Source: Corallium rubrum
Lineage: Eukaryota > Cnidaria > Anthozoa > Scleralcyonacea > Coralliidae
DNA: 64,000 nt
Direction: 5' to 3'
NCBI GenBank assembly: GCA_964035015.1
Contig: OZ036008.1
Coordinates: 2,002,376 to 2,066,375, forward strand
Position numbers and translations under genes: made by a program. Under the pieces are notes generated by a model. That model was not told where the DNA came from. It did not search any database and was given only the letters and a program-made list of their open reading frames with translations. Below, in pieces: positions 12,420-38,602 of this stretch. The stretch's first letter is position 1. Each line of letters begins with the position of its first letter.

Positions 12420-12535
12420 ATGTCGAAGTTTCGTCGAATAAATTTAAAATTCAAACAATTAAATTCGTTCGAATTAAATTCGTCGGAATTAAATTCGACT
12501 ATTGTTACGACGTTTAGCGTAGGCCTAAACGTGCG
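12420..12535. repeat. GAATTAAATTCG-rich repeat, copy 1
   Basis: GTTTCGTCGAATAAA, repeated GAATTAAATTCG and ACGACGTTTAGCG(T/C)AGGCCT recur at 50600-50730. This is a dispersed repeat of unknown class. Confidence 0.6.
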
Positions 12536-12650
12536 ATTTCATAACTCATCAGCTCATTAGCTGATGAGAATATCTCCATCCTTCATTTTCTACCAAGGGG
12601 CCGATTACATACCTTTGAGATATTCTATTAATTGCTGCCGAGCGAAGCGA

Positions 12651-13607
12651 GGTAGCTCCATTGAACTCTAAATAAACTGGAACGCTAACTCCATAAGAAA
12701 GGCCCTATGATTGGGTGAAGTCAAACTTCCGGCCGCTGGGGGTCGCCATTGCACGTCTGACGTCAACAGAACCTATGAGCGGCACGTACAATGAAAAACT
12801 GAAAACTCGCTGCAAAAAACAACCATTTTTTAGGCCTAAAGTTTTTTTATAGATGATAACGAAGAAGCTAGTACGTATTGGCTTATTGGCCTTGTATCTG
12901 AACAATTTCTACACACGAAAATGGATGGAATGACGAAATATCAGCCGAACAAAAGCAAAATTCGAGTCCGAAACTCGTACGGAAAATGCAGGTTTCTCTT
13001 ATTTTTCTTTGTTATCTCAAACGTTTGAAGGTTGTCTTGCCAAGAATTAGTAATAAGATCATGCTAAATTATAGCTTTAACTCAAGTTTTAGTTGTGGAA
13101 ATGCTAAATCTGACATTTTTCAATACGAAGAGTAGTTCCAGAGCTGTAATAACACACGGTAAAGTGCATTTTGTTGTTTTTTTCCTACTGAAAATTTAAA
13201 AATTTAAAACCCAACTGTTTTTATAAACAACCTCTTCATTTTAAACCTGGGTTTCATATGTATTTTCTTTATATTTGTCCAAACCAATGGCAATTTTGGT
13301 TGCGTATTGTTGACTTTCATTTGAGAGCTTATATTTTTACTGTTTTCCTTGTTTTTACTCGTCATGTCAGTGTTCACCTACTCTACGGTATATTGGAATT
13401 TGATTTAAGCCTAAAAGTGGTTAACAAGTTCAGTTTTTGTTTGATTTCAAGCTGTTTTTGCAACCCAGTTCACCAAATTCAGCTTCATTTTCTCTCGGCT
13501 ATAAAGTAAAAGGGACTGGGGTTGACGTGCATGGCGGCCCCCATGTTGGCTTCATGATACGCCATCGAGTTATCGTTCCAGTTTACTTAGAGTTCAATGG
13601 GTAGCTC
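12651..13607. mobile_element. TIR element, about 950 bp
   Basis: The left arm (12651-12692) and right arm (13567-13607) are inverted matches over about 40 bp (TTGAACTCTAAATAAACTGG versus the complement with AAGTAAACTGG). No transposase frame was seen inside. Sequence just outside the right arm (CTAATCTTGACATG, GTGTCTCGTGTCCAGACC) is repeated near 63820-63885. Confidence 0.6.
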
Positions 13608-13675
13608 ACTAATCTTGACATGTGTCTCGTGTCCAGACCTCTTTGCCGAGTTATGTAAAGCTGACAAGGATCCAA

Positions 13676-14452
13676 TCTCGTACCCAGAGCCTGCGATCCT
13701 TTTGGTCAGTACCAAAGAACGGAGGCTCTGGGAAACTCCGATGAAACTCGGCACCTGATTGGTTAGTTCAATCAATCTCGACCCAGCAATAAATAACAGT
13801 GAAAATTAAAATTCTGTGCACGTTGCTAACCTGTTTAATTGATTTATTAACGTTCTGTAACATATAATTTTAAACGACAAACCCAATATACAATTGAACA
13901 CATGAAATAATTCAAAACAGTGAAAATCCCGATAATTTACAAGTTAAAACTATTATTATTGTCGCTCTGTCGCCAAACAACATCTGCCGTCTGATTCGTC
14001 TCGTATTTATTCGCAGTTTCGTCTCAGAACTTTAAAAATAACATTAGAGAATGCAAGGTCGATATAATTTAGCCAAAATTCCTAACAGAAAGTACAATTC
14101 CTTACCTGAGCAGCTGAGCCGAACCGATCACGGCCGACGCGGACAGATAAAACCTACGGCTCAAATGATCCGGTCAACGATTAGGAGAAAAGCAAAGAAT
14201 GGCCATTCTTACACGAAATGCTTTGTCGAGAGCCTTGTAAAACATGTTGATTTTATTCATCGGTAAACAATATTTCCCTGGTCTTCGGACTAGCGAACGA
14301 TCATCAACATGACAGTTACAAATTTATATGAGGAACTGGGAACCAGAGGACTGGGACCAAAGACCCCAATTTGGGGACTTTTTCATCGGAGTTTCCCAGA
14401 GTCTCCGTTCCTTGGTACTGACCAAAAGGATCGCAGGCTCTGGTTACGAGAT
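13676..14452. repeat. Inverted pair of AGAGCCTGCGATCC repeats
   Basis: 13685-13745 and 14385-14445 are inverted copies (CAGAGCCTGCGATCCTTTTG...GGAGGCTCTGGGAAACTCCG). Each copy is itself foldback-like (CAGAGCC...GGCTCTG). The ORFs over them do not look like proteins. Confidence 0.6.
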
Positions 14453-14899
14453 TGACAAGGATCTCGATTTGTGCAGAGGAGGTTGGACAGCTGCCGCAAA
14501 GCATCATGGTCCCTACCGCTAAAATCGGTTCATTTGCATCTGACCGCAAACGAGGAATGAACTCTGCTCGGTGGACTAGATGCACAAAAACTTTTGAAAA
14601 CTCGTCACAGTTGATCCAGAATTGATAAATCTGATGACCAGAAAAATACGAGAACAATTCGTGATGACCATAGACAATTAATATGATCAGATGGTGCTTT
14701 ATTTGGCGCATATTCGTGACAATGGCGTTATGGCGGATGGGCACTCAAGATAGTTTTCAAGGACTACTCAAGTTCCTTCGGATTCGACGAATTTTATGTT
14801 ACAAATAATCGAACAAATCAGAAACGAATTAGATATTTACAGCAAAGAAGGACTTGGTTGTGCTGTGCAACGTGTGATTCGTTACAACTGGAGAAAAGC

Positions 14900-16200
14900 G
14901 TGAGGTGAGAAATCAACATAAATTTGTTGTTTAGTGGTTAATGATTTCCCTCTCAACGTTTCCCATAATTTCTAACCTTGTGATGCATTTTCCATGGTTT
15001 AATGTTTTGCAGTATTACTGTAAACTTCTAATTGTTGTGTGTAGCAATTATCTGGATCAATTAGTTACAACTGTCATCCTTGTTGGGGGTTTTTCCAATT
15101 GTTTTTAACAAACACTCTTGTTTCCTTTTTCTTACTGCACTTGTATCTCAAATTTTATAAAATTGTGAATAAAGCTAGCCTTAAAATTTATTATTCAATA
15201 ACAATCTTGTATTTTTCTTTGTATTAAGGTGAATTCAAAATTGAAATAATTTATTGGATTGCCTCCAGAATCTATTGATAAATTTGGTATATAACTGGTC
15301 AAATATTTCTATTTTATCAAATAAAGTGTATTTCCTGTATGTATCCTCAATATATATGTAAATAAGAAACTTGAATAAAATTAAAATAGTTTGTCTCAAT
15401 ATTGATCTTGGTTACTTCTAAAGCACTACTGTATTGACACTGATACAGGTGCATTCAATTGGGGCATATTTTTGCAGTGAAGCACACCCCCCCCCCCCCC
15501 CCTGGCAAGAAAATATCAACTTTGGCACATTTAGAGAAGGCATTAGAAAAGTTACTGTATTAAGGTAGACATGTGAATGAACTATAAGACAGACAAAGTC
15601 CAAGCCCAAGGGTGTCTGTCTTAGACAGAGTTCACTGTTTATCAGGATGTACATGCAGTAGCACTCAAAAGCAAGGGAATGAATAATATGCAGGCATTCA
15701 ATTAGGCTTTGAGACCCAGCATTTGCAATTAGATTGTATAATAATATGCGAGATAATACAGTACTTCTGTGTTAAAATTTTATTAGTTATGTCCACAATT
15801 ATTATGCATTGCCTTATGTAATTATACAACACGACAACATGCAAAACTTCAAACTACATTATTTTAATGTTATTTGGTAAAAAAGAATCCATCAATTTAT
15901 CATTGTAAAAATCCTGTTGAGATTGGTGCTCGTGCCCGGGCACACAGTCTGAAATATGCCACCAAAGTAAGTTATTCCTACACTAACATCTGTACTGTAT
16001 CTCTTGACTTCCTGTAAAAAATAGGATGTGAGATGGAATTATTAACCCTTTCATGTCTTAAGAGTTGACTGTACAGCCAATGCCTAACTATTGTATTCAC
16101 TTCATGGGTATACAAACCAAGGGGTAGACACAGGGGCACATGCCACCACCCCCACCCCACTTGGTTAGAGTCCCCCTTTTGCACCTCAAGGGTCGTTTTA
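14900..16200. other. No gene recognised
   Basis: AT-rich sequence with a poly-C run at about 15487-15502. No exon-like segment with matching splice sites. Confidence 0.5.
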
Positions 16201-16243
16201 AAGCTCTGCCCTGAAACAAGGTACACTTCACCCACCCCATCAG

Positions 16244-16485
16244 CGAGGCCCTGTTAGGGTAAATTCCGACAGCCGACATTGCGTTAAATCAGCGACATGC
16301 GAAAGCTGAAATGGCGACAAACGAAACCAAAGTTAACTAAAATTGCGACAGCGAATGGAGAGTAGTAAAAAAATGAAGCCGAAATAACGACAGGGACATG
16401 ACCAAGTCCTAAAATGACCTAAAATTGCGACACAAGTTTTGAAGTTCAGACTGGCGACATGTGCACCCCCTAACAGGGCCTCATC
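16244..16485. mobile_element. MITE with AGGCCCTGTTAGGG termini
   Basis: Perfect inverted ends GAGGCCCTGTTAGGG and CCCTAACAGGGCCTC enclose about 240 bp. The flanks carry CATCAGC on both sides, a likely target duplication. The interior holds about eight GCGACA/ACGACA motifs. Confidence 0.7.
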
Positions 16486-17052
16486 AGCTTGCTTCCCATC
16501 TGATGCAGTTGAAATGGGACCATTTGGGTAAAAGGAATAATATATATTTGTATACTGAAAAATAATATGAACAACAAATTATAACCAATTAGCAATACTA
16601 AGCAAAAATACTACAACTACAATATATTATTCACAATAACAATGACCAACAATAATCCACACATCAATTTTAATATTAAATCATACTGCTGTCCTGGAAC
16701 ACAATGTTATTTAATATATAAAAAAATATCTATACATATCAGTTCTGTATACAGATATAGCAGATCTTTAAGAAAGTTCAGTACATTCTGTAACAATTAC
16801 AAATGTATGCAGGTCTGACATGTATACAACTTTTCCAGAATGATGGTGTTTTTATACAGCGAGGTCAAGCGTTTTGGACCATAAAAACAGACAAATACCG
16901 ATTTTTACTCTTTAATATTTGTCCACCAGTCATTCTACACTTATTCTAAAGAATAAAGCTCTAAATATTGGGAAACTTCGAAAATTCTTTTGAAGCAAAC
17001 AAGGTTTTAGTGGCGAAACGCTCTCTTAATTTATTAGGCGCCATCTTGGCAA

Positions 17053-17364
17053 ATGCCGAAATATCTTGGTCTGTTCAACGGCGAATATCTCGAAAACGGT
17101 GAGTGGGTCACCAGGGGTCGTCCGGATAGAATCAAAGATGAGACATTTCTGCAACTTATTACCCAAAAATTAGAGAATTCGAACCGTTGGAATTCGAGAT
17201 TTTTTGCTTTGAAAATTGTTGAGAAACCGGAAGTGGGGACCTCGCTTAGCGACGACACGACCTACATAAACGATCAAAACAAAGTAGAAAAATACATTTA
17301 CCTTGAAAATCCTGTAGATATGCATAGTCCAACACTATACCAAACGATATCGTTGCTTTTTTAA
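17053..17364 (+). CDS. Uncharacterised 103-residue ORF
   Basis: The ATG follows GGCGCCATCTTGGCAA. The product starts MPKYLGLFNGEYLENGEW and has mixed, protein-like composition with no low-complexity bias, membrane helix or signal peptide. I recognise no domain. A GTGAGT inside codons 16-17 could be a splice donor, in which case only the first residues would be coding. It has no clear neighbour. It may be element-derived. Confidence 0.25.
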   Translation: MPKYLGLFNGEYLENGEWVTRGRPDRIKDETFLQLITQKLENSNRWNSRFFALKIVEKPEVGTSLSDDTTYINDQNKVEKYIYLENPVDMHSPTLYQTISLLF

Positions 17365-17459
17365 AGAAAAAATTGAATAACAATAGCGTAATATTCAGCA
17401 TTTCCAAGTCCAATGCATCGAGAACGATGAGAAAATGAAGCCAATTCATTGGTCGAGGA

Positions 17460-19600
17460 ATTCACGTGACAATCACGTTACAGCTGTCCGGCCTCCTCTG
17501 GATTTGTGAAAACATTTGGATGTTTGTTAGCAGTCCCCAGTCCCCCTTCTCACGCGAAGTTTGGAGCTGGCTCAGTCATTCAGGAGCAGTTGTATTTCAA
17601 TTTTAAAGGTGAGTAGTTATTTAAATTTGCTTGAATTTGGGAATTTTGGTAATTAATTAAGTGCAACACTCTACTTTCAAGAGTTTTCTTCAACCATGAG
17701 CTCCGTGTTTTAGTCGGGATCGAGCACGTTATGGAAGTCGAGGTTAAATTAATGTGGAATACTTTTAATACTTTGACGAGCTTTCGTAGTTTATGTAAGC
17801 TAGAATTTTTTAAATGTTCGGTTAAATACATTGCTGCAAGTCTGTCTTTTAGTCGTGGGTAGATATATAACTCATCAAACTATTGAGGCTGAATATTTAT
17901 ATTAGGGGATTTCAATTGTGTATCTCAGTTACATCAACATGTACTAAATGTATGTTTATATTCAATGAAATGTGTTATTCATTTCAGGGTTATTAACTCA
18001 TAACTTACATCTACACGTACTTCAATTTATAATTAGATGTCTTTTGTATTATAAAATTACTAAGATGATTGGCAAGGTCAATGTCTTTATCCCTTATACA
18101 ATAAAAATTATTAATCACTTCTCAATATTTGTAAGGCAACCCAATTCCCTGTGTTCTTTGTGAACTGTACATATGCATGAAAAAACAAACAATTTTGTTC
18201 TTTTATTAGTTTTATAGATTTCTATAATTTGTGATATACAATATAAGTAGTGCAATGTCTGCTAGCTACAAGCAACTACAAAGTCTCGTTGAAAGAAATG
18301 AATTATCATGGGAAACTAAATCCTTAACCACAAATGGATCTGTTAACTATTGACCACCAATGATGGATTGAAGTATATAAAATACCATCTCTTTGCCACC
18401 CTTCGGAAGTGCTGTACAGTATATCTACAAGATGCCATTGCACACAGTACTGTACATGTTCATTTCAGAATATAAACTACACATTTGGTTTCAATGATGG
18501 ATTTCCACACAAAGAGTTACAGTATCTGGCTGCACTGCATCTGTATCTTTCTGTAATAAACTACACCTCATGCAGTGCCTGTACATTGAGTCTGAGAAGA
18601 AATGGATTATCATTTCACTCAAAACACTCAGAAAAGTGTGATTCACTTACAATGGAAGTATTAGTGTCCCATAATTTATTACATGTTTCTCTCGGAAAAT
18701 AAACTATGTACATGTATTGTTTCAATGAATATCATGGATTGCTACACAATAATTATGCAGAGACATCTTGAAAGTAATGGTTTGTCATCAGTGACTATAG
18801 TAGTGTATTCTTACCAACAAGTACAACTAATAAAACTCAGAGATTATAAACAATGGGCAACTCTAAAATACTAGCCCACATTTTAGTTATACCAATTCTG
18901 CAAAATAATCTGATGGACTTGATATATTGCTGTATAATTTTTCAGCTTTAGATTTGTTATAACATGAGACACTTGGAACTGCATTGATAGTTTATTAGTC
19001 ACAGCAAGAGCCATAGTGATTTATTACTTGTATACTGTAGTGTTTACCCTGTCAAAACCCTTGCCAATTATATCAAGAGAAAAGTCATAGTAATGTTTAG
19101 TTTAATTCTAAATCTTATAATTAAAAAATTAAAAATAACTGTGTAAATACCCTCTGTCTGTTGCAATTAATATATATACCCAGGGTTACCCAGGGCTTAT
19201 ATTGGGAATTTCGTAAAACATCAGGAAACTAATCAGGATTTTTGTCCCACTTGAGGCAGCACTTCACTTGCGATAGTAATTTCTAGTATAATATTATTAA
19301 CTTCTTATTGACCGAGAGTCATTACCAGGAATCGGGAAGTCACGAGACCGGTTTTATCTAGAAAGGGATTTCCCGGTTTTTTTGGACTACAATTCAAAAA
19401 ACTGATATCTTTTATACAGCAGCAAAAACATTAAAACAAGGAGACCAAAAGCGTTGAAACATATATACACTATTCATTACGAAGGTAGGTTGCGAATATG
19501 CTGCCGTGGTCGTGTAGTTATACAGTATGTAGCTATATATACGCTAGTAATAGCCCAGTCTCACTCTCACCGCAAATGCGACAATGATATGTTCCAATGA
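17460..19600. other. Non-coding stretch with a possible untranslated first exon and a degenerate repeat
   Basis: A GC-richer patch near 17480-17609 ends in AAAG|GTGAGT and could be a plus-strand untranslated exon; no partner was found. Between about 18400 and 18760 similar phrases recur (AATAAACTAC..., GTTTCAATGATGGATT/GAATATCATGGATT), suggesting a degenerate tandem repeat. 19130-19300 resembles the complement of about 60010-60190 (GCAACAGAC, GTATTTACA, TTTTACGAAAT, GAAGTGCTGCCTC). Confidence 0.4.
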
Positions 19601-19631
19601 TCTCAACATTAATAGCCAAGAATTGATCATT

Positions 19632-19796
19632 CTACTGTAATGTTTCCCCGCATTTGTGTATATTGGCATATTCACACTCAAAACATTTCGTCAATGGCTT
19701 TGCGTCTACTGCTGTGTTACAATCGGTAGAGCAAGCTATAGACTGTTGTGAATTATAGGACGGTGAAGAGACAGAGCTCGTCTCATCTTCTTTATG
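19632..19796 (-). CDS. Candidate Cys-rich last exon
   Basis: Following a GCATAG acceptor, 54 codons run to a stop. The product is Ser-rich at the start (DETSSVSSPSYNSQQS) and then Cys-rich (ACSTDC, KCFECEYANIHKCGE), with C-x2-C spacing that could bind a metal. It lies just downstream of exon 4 of the minus-strand gene that ends at 20070. It would need phase 0, whereas exon 4 ends with two bases of a codon, so direct joining is not possible. A missing intermediate exon, or independence from that gene, must be assumed. Confidence 0.35.
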   Translation of the reverse strand, partial: HKEDETSSVSSPSYNSQQSIACSTDCNTAVDAKPLTKCFECEYANIHKCGETLQ

Positions 19797-20069
19797 CTAT
19801 GCAGAATTTTCAGTATAATAGCTGTTTCTTTGTAAGCTATTGGACCACAGTAGCATTGTTATGAAATGCAATGACATCTTGTAACTAATACAATCAAGCC
19901 CAGGCGAGTTATAGATTTTGAACAGATTTGAACAAACATATATATATATATATAAGTGTATAGTATTCAGTAACTCTAGTCTATACTGACGTGAATTATT
20001 TGCATGTACAGTACATACGGGAAATACTCAGATTAAAAAATTGCTAAGATCGTCAGCGAACATATATAC

Positions 20070-34399
<14,330 letters not shown>

Positions 34400-34485
34400 G
34401 GTCGTTTGTTTTTATTCTAAAATCACTGAAGATAAAACATTGCGACTTTACCTGTTTTGGATTTTAAAACAAGTCGTAGATTAAG

Positions 34486-34946
34486 GGGGTATTTACACGC
34501 GAGATTGTTGCCTGAACAATGCTGTAACAACTTGCAACAATGCTGTAACAACTTGTTGACATATGTGAACAACATTGATAAATGAACAACATTGTTCATC
34601 ATTGTTTCAACATGTTGTTACAGCTTCATGAAACAACAACCGTTGTTCACGCATGTTGTAACAACCGAAGAACGTGTTGATACATCAACCATGTTCACCA
34701 CTGTTGTAACATTGTTGTTCATCGTTGTTATTTCGTCATGTTGTTACAACATGTTGTATTATGTGCGAACAACGTTGTTGGCTATAAAAATGTGCTGTTG
34801 GAACAACTTGTTCATGACTGTTGATTTATCCGTGAACAAGTTGTTCGAACCATAAGTGAACAACTTGTTCACGGCGAGCAGCACAACATTGTTCACGCCT
34901 GTTGACAACCGTAAACAAGTTGTGCGTTTTTACGCGTGTACATGGA
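34486..34946. mobile_element. MITE filled with AACAAC/GTTGTT palindromes
   Basis: GGGGGTATTTACACGCG at the left and CGCGTGTACATGG near 34933-34945 resemble paired termini. The interior is some 430 bp of quasi-palindromic pieces such as AACAACATTGTTCA, CATGTTGTTACA and CAAGTTGTTCG. Confidence 0.6.
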
Positions 34947-35990
34947 TGAAAGTTGTCCCTGTCCACGGGGTAACCCCGCTGACCCCAGATCGAGCTACAG
35001 TTTAAGGAGTGTTTATATAGGAAAAGTTGTCTCTGCTTGCAGCTGGATGATTTTTGATTGTCCCGAAGGGCAAACCAACATTTAACCAATCACGTTGAAG
35101 CGTTCCTTTGAAGTTGTCTCGGATAGCTGAGTGAAACTGTTTACATGGGGGAAAATTACCTCACCCTACCTTGCAAAGAGGGTGACCCTATCACCAGGGT
35201 GACCCTACTACCCGAGACAAGTGTCAAATTCCCCATCATGGGGCGGATACAGGGGGTGGGGGAGGGGTGACTGGGTGACTAGTCACCCACCTTCCCCGCC
35301 CCAACCAATACAGGATTATACAGCGATACACTAGCAGCTATTTATACAAATCACAACAGTTACTCGTGTGTAAAACGGGCATAAATTATATTGTATAACA
35401 ATGCTTATTGATACAGGCCGTACATCATGATACGCTAAGATCTTGTAAATTTGAAACCCCAATTTTAAAACAGTAAGAATCACGATTATATAGACGTATT
35501 GTATACAATCTCAATCTGAAATCTGAATATACATAGTAATTTTGGAACATAAACGTATAAAACATATCCCCATGAGTCCACGACAATGATGACATATGGT
35601 GTATTCATATATTTGGGTATTTTGTTCGGTAATTTATATCCTTCAAAACTCTTTCAAATCCCCCTCAAAATGCAGGAAATGCTATTTCAGAGACTCTAAA
35701 ATTCAAAATTTTTCCGGGGGACCATGCCCCCGGACCCCCCTGGAAGTTTGTCGCATCTTCGGCGCTACCCTGCCCCCACGTAGTAAGTATTGCCTGTCCC
35801 CCCCCCCCCCCGAAGCCCTTGTTAAATATTCTGAAAGAAACAACTGAGCACCTTATAGTCACCCCCTTGCAAAAATCCTGTATCCGCCACTGCCATGTAA
35901 ACACCCGCTGTCACGACTAAATAAAATGAATGCAAAGTTGGCTCTCCCAGTAGGGACAACTCTCGTCCATGTAAACGGGACCTAAGTCAC
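34946..35990. repeat. TIR-type element with GTTTACATGG pieces, split by another element
   Basis: GAAAGTTGTCCCT, GAAACTGTTTACATGGGGG and CTCGTCCATGTAAACGGGACC surround the insertion at 35237-35892. AATTCCCCAT at the left and CCATGTAAACACCC at the right look like the two halves of one interrupted motif. Confidence 0.5.
35237..35892 (-). mobile_element. GGCGGATACAGG TIR element, copy A
   Basis: Full-length reversed copy of 51605-52286. It has GGCGGATACAGG termini, poly-C/G tracts, and internal CAATCTGAAATCTGAATATA and TCAGAGACTCTAAAATTCAA. The only flanking repeat is a 4 bp CCAT. Minus and plus ORFs over it are not protein-like. Confidence 0.8.
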
Positions 35991-36223
35991 TGCTTTTAAG
36001 ACCAAACTGGGACCAGGTGATTTTTGTCGCGATTTTTCTCTTTCTGACACATGCATGCGTGCGACCGCATGGATTGTTTTACAAACGTGTTAACGTTGCA
36101 CTATTTGAGCCGATCAAAATTGCGTTCAGTACTGTAGAAAGTTATCTATTCAAAGCAGCATCCGTCAGGATAAAAAAAAAATCGCAGCAAAAATAAAACA
36201 TCGTACGTGTTAGCGGACCTTAA

Positions 36224-37088
36224 CCCTATCTAGATTTTTTTTTAATCTTCTGAATTATGGTAGGGGGGGGGGGGGTAGTGCCCGCGGTCAATATCTCGAA
36301 GAATATTTATGCTATCGGGGTGGAACTTGGTATGCTAATAGAACATTCTAAAAGATTTTAATTTATATTGGTGTCACTGATGTTACGTATTTATGACGTC
36401 ATTTGTGACGTCATACCTAAAAATATAACAAAGTGAAATACTTCCAAATACTAGAGAAAATTCTTAAATCAGAATTTCTTTATTGTTGCTCTAGTGAAAG
36501 CCAATAGCAAGAAGAGAAAACTATAAAAATTTAGGAAGAATTTGGTTTATATTTGGTTTATGGCCATCGAGGTAGTTGTTGTGATAAGCAGATAAATATT
36601 ATATTCATTAATCAAGTTCGATTCTATTGTACTATTTCCAATCTTTAGACATTATTTGAAGTATCCTATGAGCATTAGTAGCTCTAAAAACAATTTTTGT
36701 AGTTATTAAATTGATGACGTCACTATATGACGTCATTGTTCGCAATCTTGGATTCCGTCATATTGGGTCTATGACGTTATAAATTTGAATAACACAAAAT
36801 TTATGGAATTACATTAAAATAACTAAAGTTAATCAAATGCTTAACAAAATAAATAAAATAAAAACCCAAAATTGTTGCCATAAACATCATCAAAAATATG
36901 GTTGCCATGGCAACTTGATCATCAATGTGATAATTTTTTGACACAAAAAGTGTTCCACAATGCACGAAATTTTGTGACTTTTCATAACTAGTATTTATTT
37001 TGAATACTTAAATAGTTACAAAGCTTTAAATTCCCGCGGGCACTTTCCGAACCCCCCCCCCCCCCTCCCCCTCCCAGTCTAGATAGGG
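36224..37088 (+). mobile_element. piggyBac-like MITE, copy A, with four CRE palindromes
   Basis: CCCTATCTAGA ends are perfectly inverted. TTAA precedes the left end and TTAT follows the right, so the duplication is degraded by one base. TGACGTCA occurs at 36394-36401, 36406-36413, 36715-36722 and 36728-36735. Poly-G/poly-C tracts lie inside both termini. There is no transposase frame. Confidence 0.75.
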
Positions 37089-37261
37089 TTATAAGGCCTT
37101 GCGATTGGAATCGAATTCGAGTTTATGTAGACAATCATTTGGGAATTTCTACGCTTTAAAGACAACGATAAACAATTACAAGAAGAGAAGAGGATTATAT
37201 ATATGCTGGCTTGTATGATATGAAAATTTAGAGTAAACGTTCTTGGATCTATATATTTTAC

Positions 37262-37345
37262 TCAGAAAAAATTCTGAGCTTTTAAGCAGGACTCGCCCCC
37301 CACAATCGCCGGTGAGACGCTTTAACCATTGAGTTACTTGTTTAG
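37262..37345 (-). repeat. tRNA-derived SINE head, copy 2
   Basis: A box TAACTCAATGGTTAAAGCG, B box GGGCGAGTCCTGC and a following CTCAGAATTTTTTCTGAG hairpin, as in copy 1. CCCAAATTTCTGGTAATG flanks it and also occurs at about 37978 and (reversed) 22772. Confidence 0.6.
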
Positions 37346-37724
37346 AGCATCTCATTGGCAATCACATTACCAGAAATTTGGGTCATTTATGCCGCTGCTC
37401 TCGGTCAGCGGCTATATTCGCCTAATAATATAATTATGTATTCTAGAAAGTCTAATGAGTGTGATTCTACTGTATTCTAGTGTTTCTCATTATTCAGGTC
37501 ATTGAGTTCTTTAGAATTCGCCTAAATCGTGCACGATAAGGACTGTGAAATCAAGCAAGTTCAAACGCTTTTGGAAGTACTATGCTAGAGACAAATGAGG
37601 ACCTTTATGTGCTCTCGAAGTAGACTGACTCATGCCGAATGCAACGCGAGTCGGGCACTTCGCATCACCCGTAACGTTGTTGGTCAATTTGGCCAATTTC
37701 TAGAACCTGTTTGCAAAGATTACT

Positions 37725-37889
37725 ATGGCTAACACTATGGATAGTGGCGCTTTCAGTGCAAAAATAAGACGAGCTAGGGAAGTACTTTGGCATCGAAGTA
37801 AGCAAATGTTTTTTAGTTATAACTGTTCCTTAGTCCATGCTGAAGTCAAATGGAGTTGGGCAAAGAAGAAATATGTCACCGTTTAAGCA
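37725..37889 (+). CDS. 54-codon ORF or first exon
   Basis: The ATG opens MANTMDSGAFSAKIRRAREV and the frame stays open to a TAA near 37889. A GTAAGC donor falls after 24 codons, at 37798, so it may be a first exon ending in phase 1. It is basic, with no helix and no recognised family. No partner exon was identified. Confidence 0.3.
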
Positions 37890-37974
37890 AAATTTGAATT
37901 ATTATGTGATTTCATTATTTACTGTTGAGAATCTCATTATTATGGTCCTTAATACGCACGCGCGCCACCATCTT

Positions 37975-38065
37975 GTCCCAAATTTCTGGTAATGAGAAGG
38001 TTGTTGGTTCGAGTCCCGCTTGAGAACTCCTAGCCTGTGAACAGGCTCTCTCTGTAGGAGTAAAG
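37975..38065 (+). repeat. tRNA-like SINE fragment, copy 3
   Basis: A B box (GGTTCGAGTCCC) with an adjoining AGCCTGTGAACAGGCTCTCT foldback, preceded by CCCAAATTTCTGGTAATG as in copy 2. The A box is missing. Confidence 0.5.
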
Positions 38066-38094
38066 GGAACAGGATGGAGCCTGTAAACAAACTA

Positions 38095-38277
38095 TAGACC
38101 TTATTCAAAAATGGCCGCCGAATTAAAATTCTTTTATATACATATAAATTAGCCCTTATGAACTCGTTTTCATGTGTGAAATTCAAAAGAATTTTTACTT
38201 TAAAACGAGGTCATAAGGGTTAATTTATATGCACCTAGAAGAATTCTAATTCGGCGGCCATTTTTGAATAAGGTCTA
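38095..38277. mobile_element. Foldback MITE, about 183 bp, TA-type site
   Basis: Almost fully palindromic. TAGACCTTATTCAAAAATGG and GCCGCCGAATTA pair with the complementary right half, and the inner arms (AAATTAGCCCTTATGA / TCATAAGGGTTAATTT) pair too. TA at each end suggests a mariner-type target. Confidence 0.8.
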
Positions 38278-38602
38278 TTGAAGCCGCCGTTCTATGATAC
38301 CAGAATCTGGTATCATGCTCTGATTGGTCCGATCACTGATTGAATGATTCATAATATTAAAATAGGGGCGTGCCTGAGTGAGCGTTGGTGTGTGCAAATT
38401 GTTTAATCGAAATCTAATATTGCGAAAAGTTTAGCTAAGAACCTCATAAACTTTACGAATAGTAGAATTTCCACCCCATGCAACTAAATGTGTGAAAATC
38501 AATGTTAAGCGTATGAGCGTCAGAGAAATATTGTCAGAAGTGAAAATATAGTCTAAAGTGATTTGTTTATTCAAAAGCTTATATTTCAATTACTATAGCT
38601 TA

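Noticed and set aside
14316-14744. 142-codon minus ORF
   Set aside because: Composition is not protein-like and it overlaps the AGAGCCTGCGATCC inverted repeats.
35596-35904. ORFs with GGPCPRTPLEV / GGPGAWSPGK
   Set aside because: They are on both strands of a G/C-rich TIR element and are repeated at 51594-51833 within the other copy.
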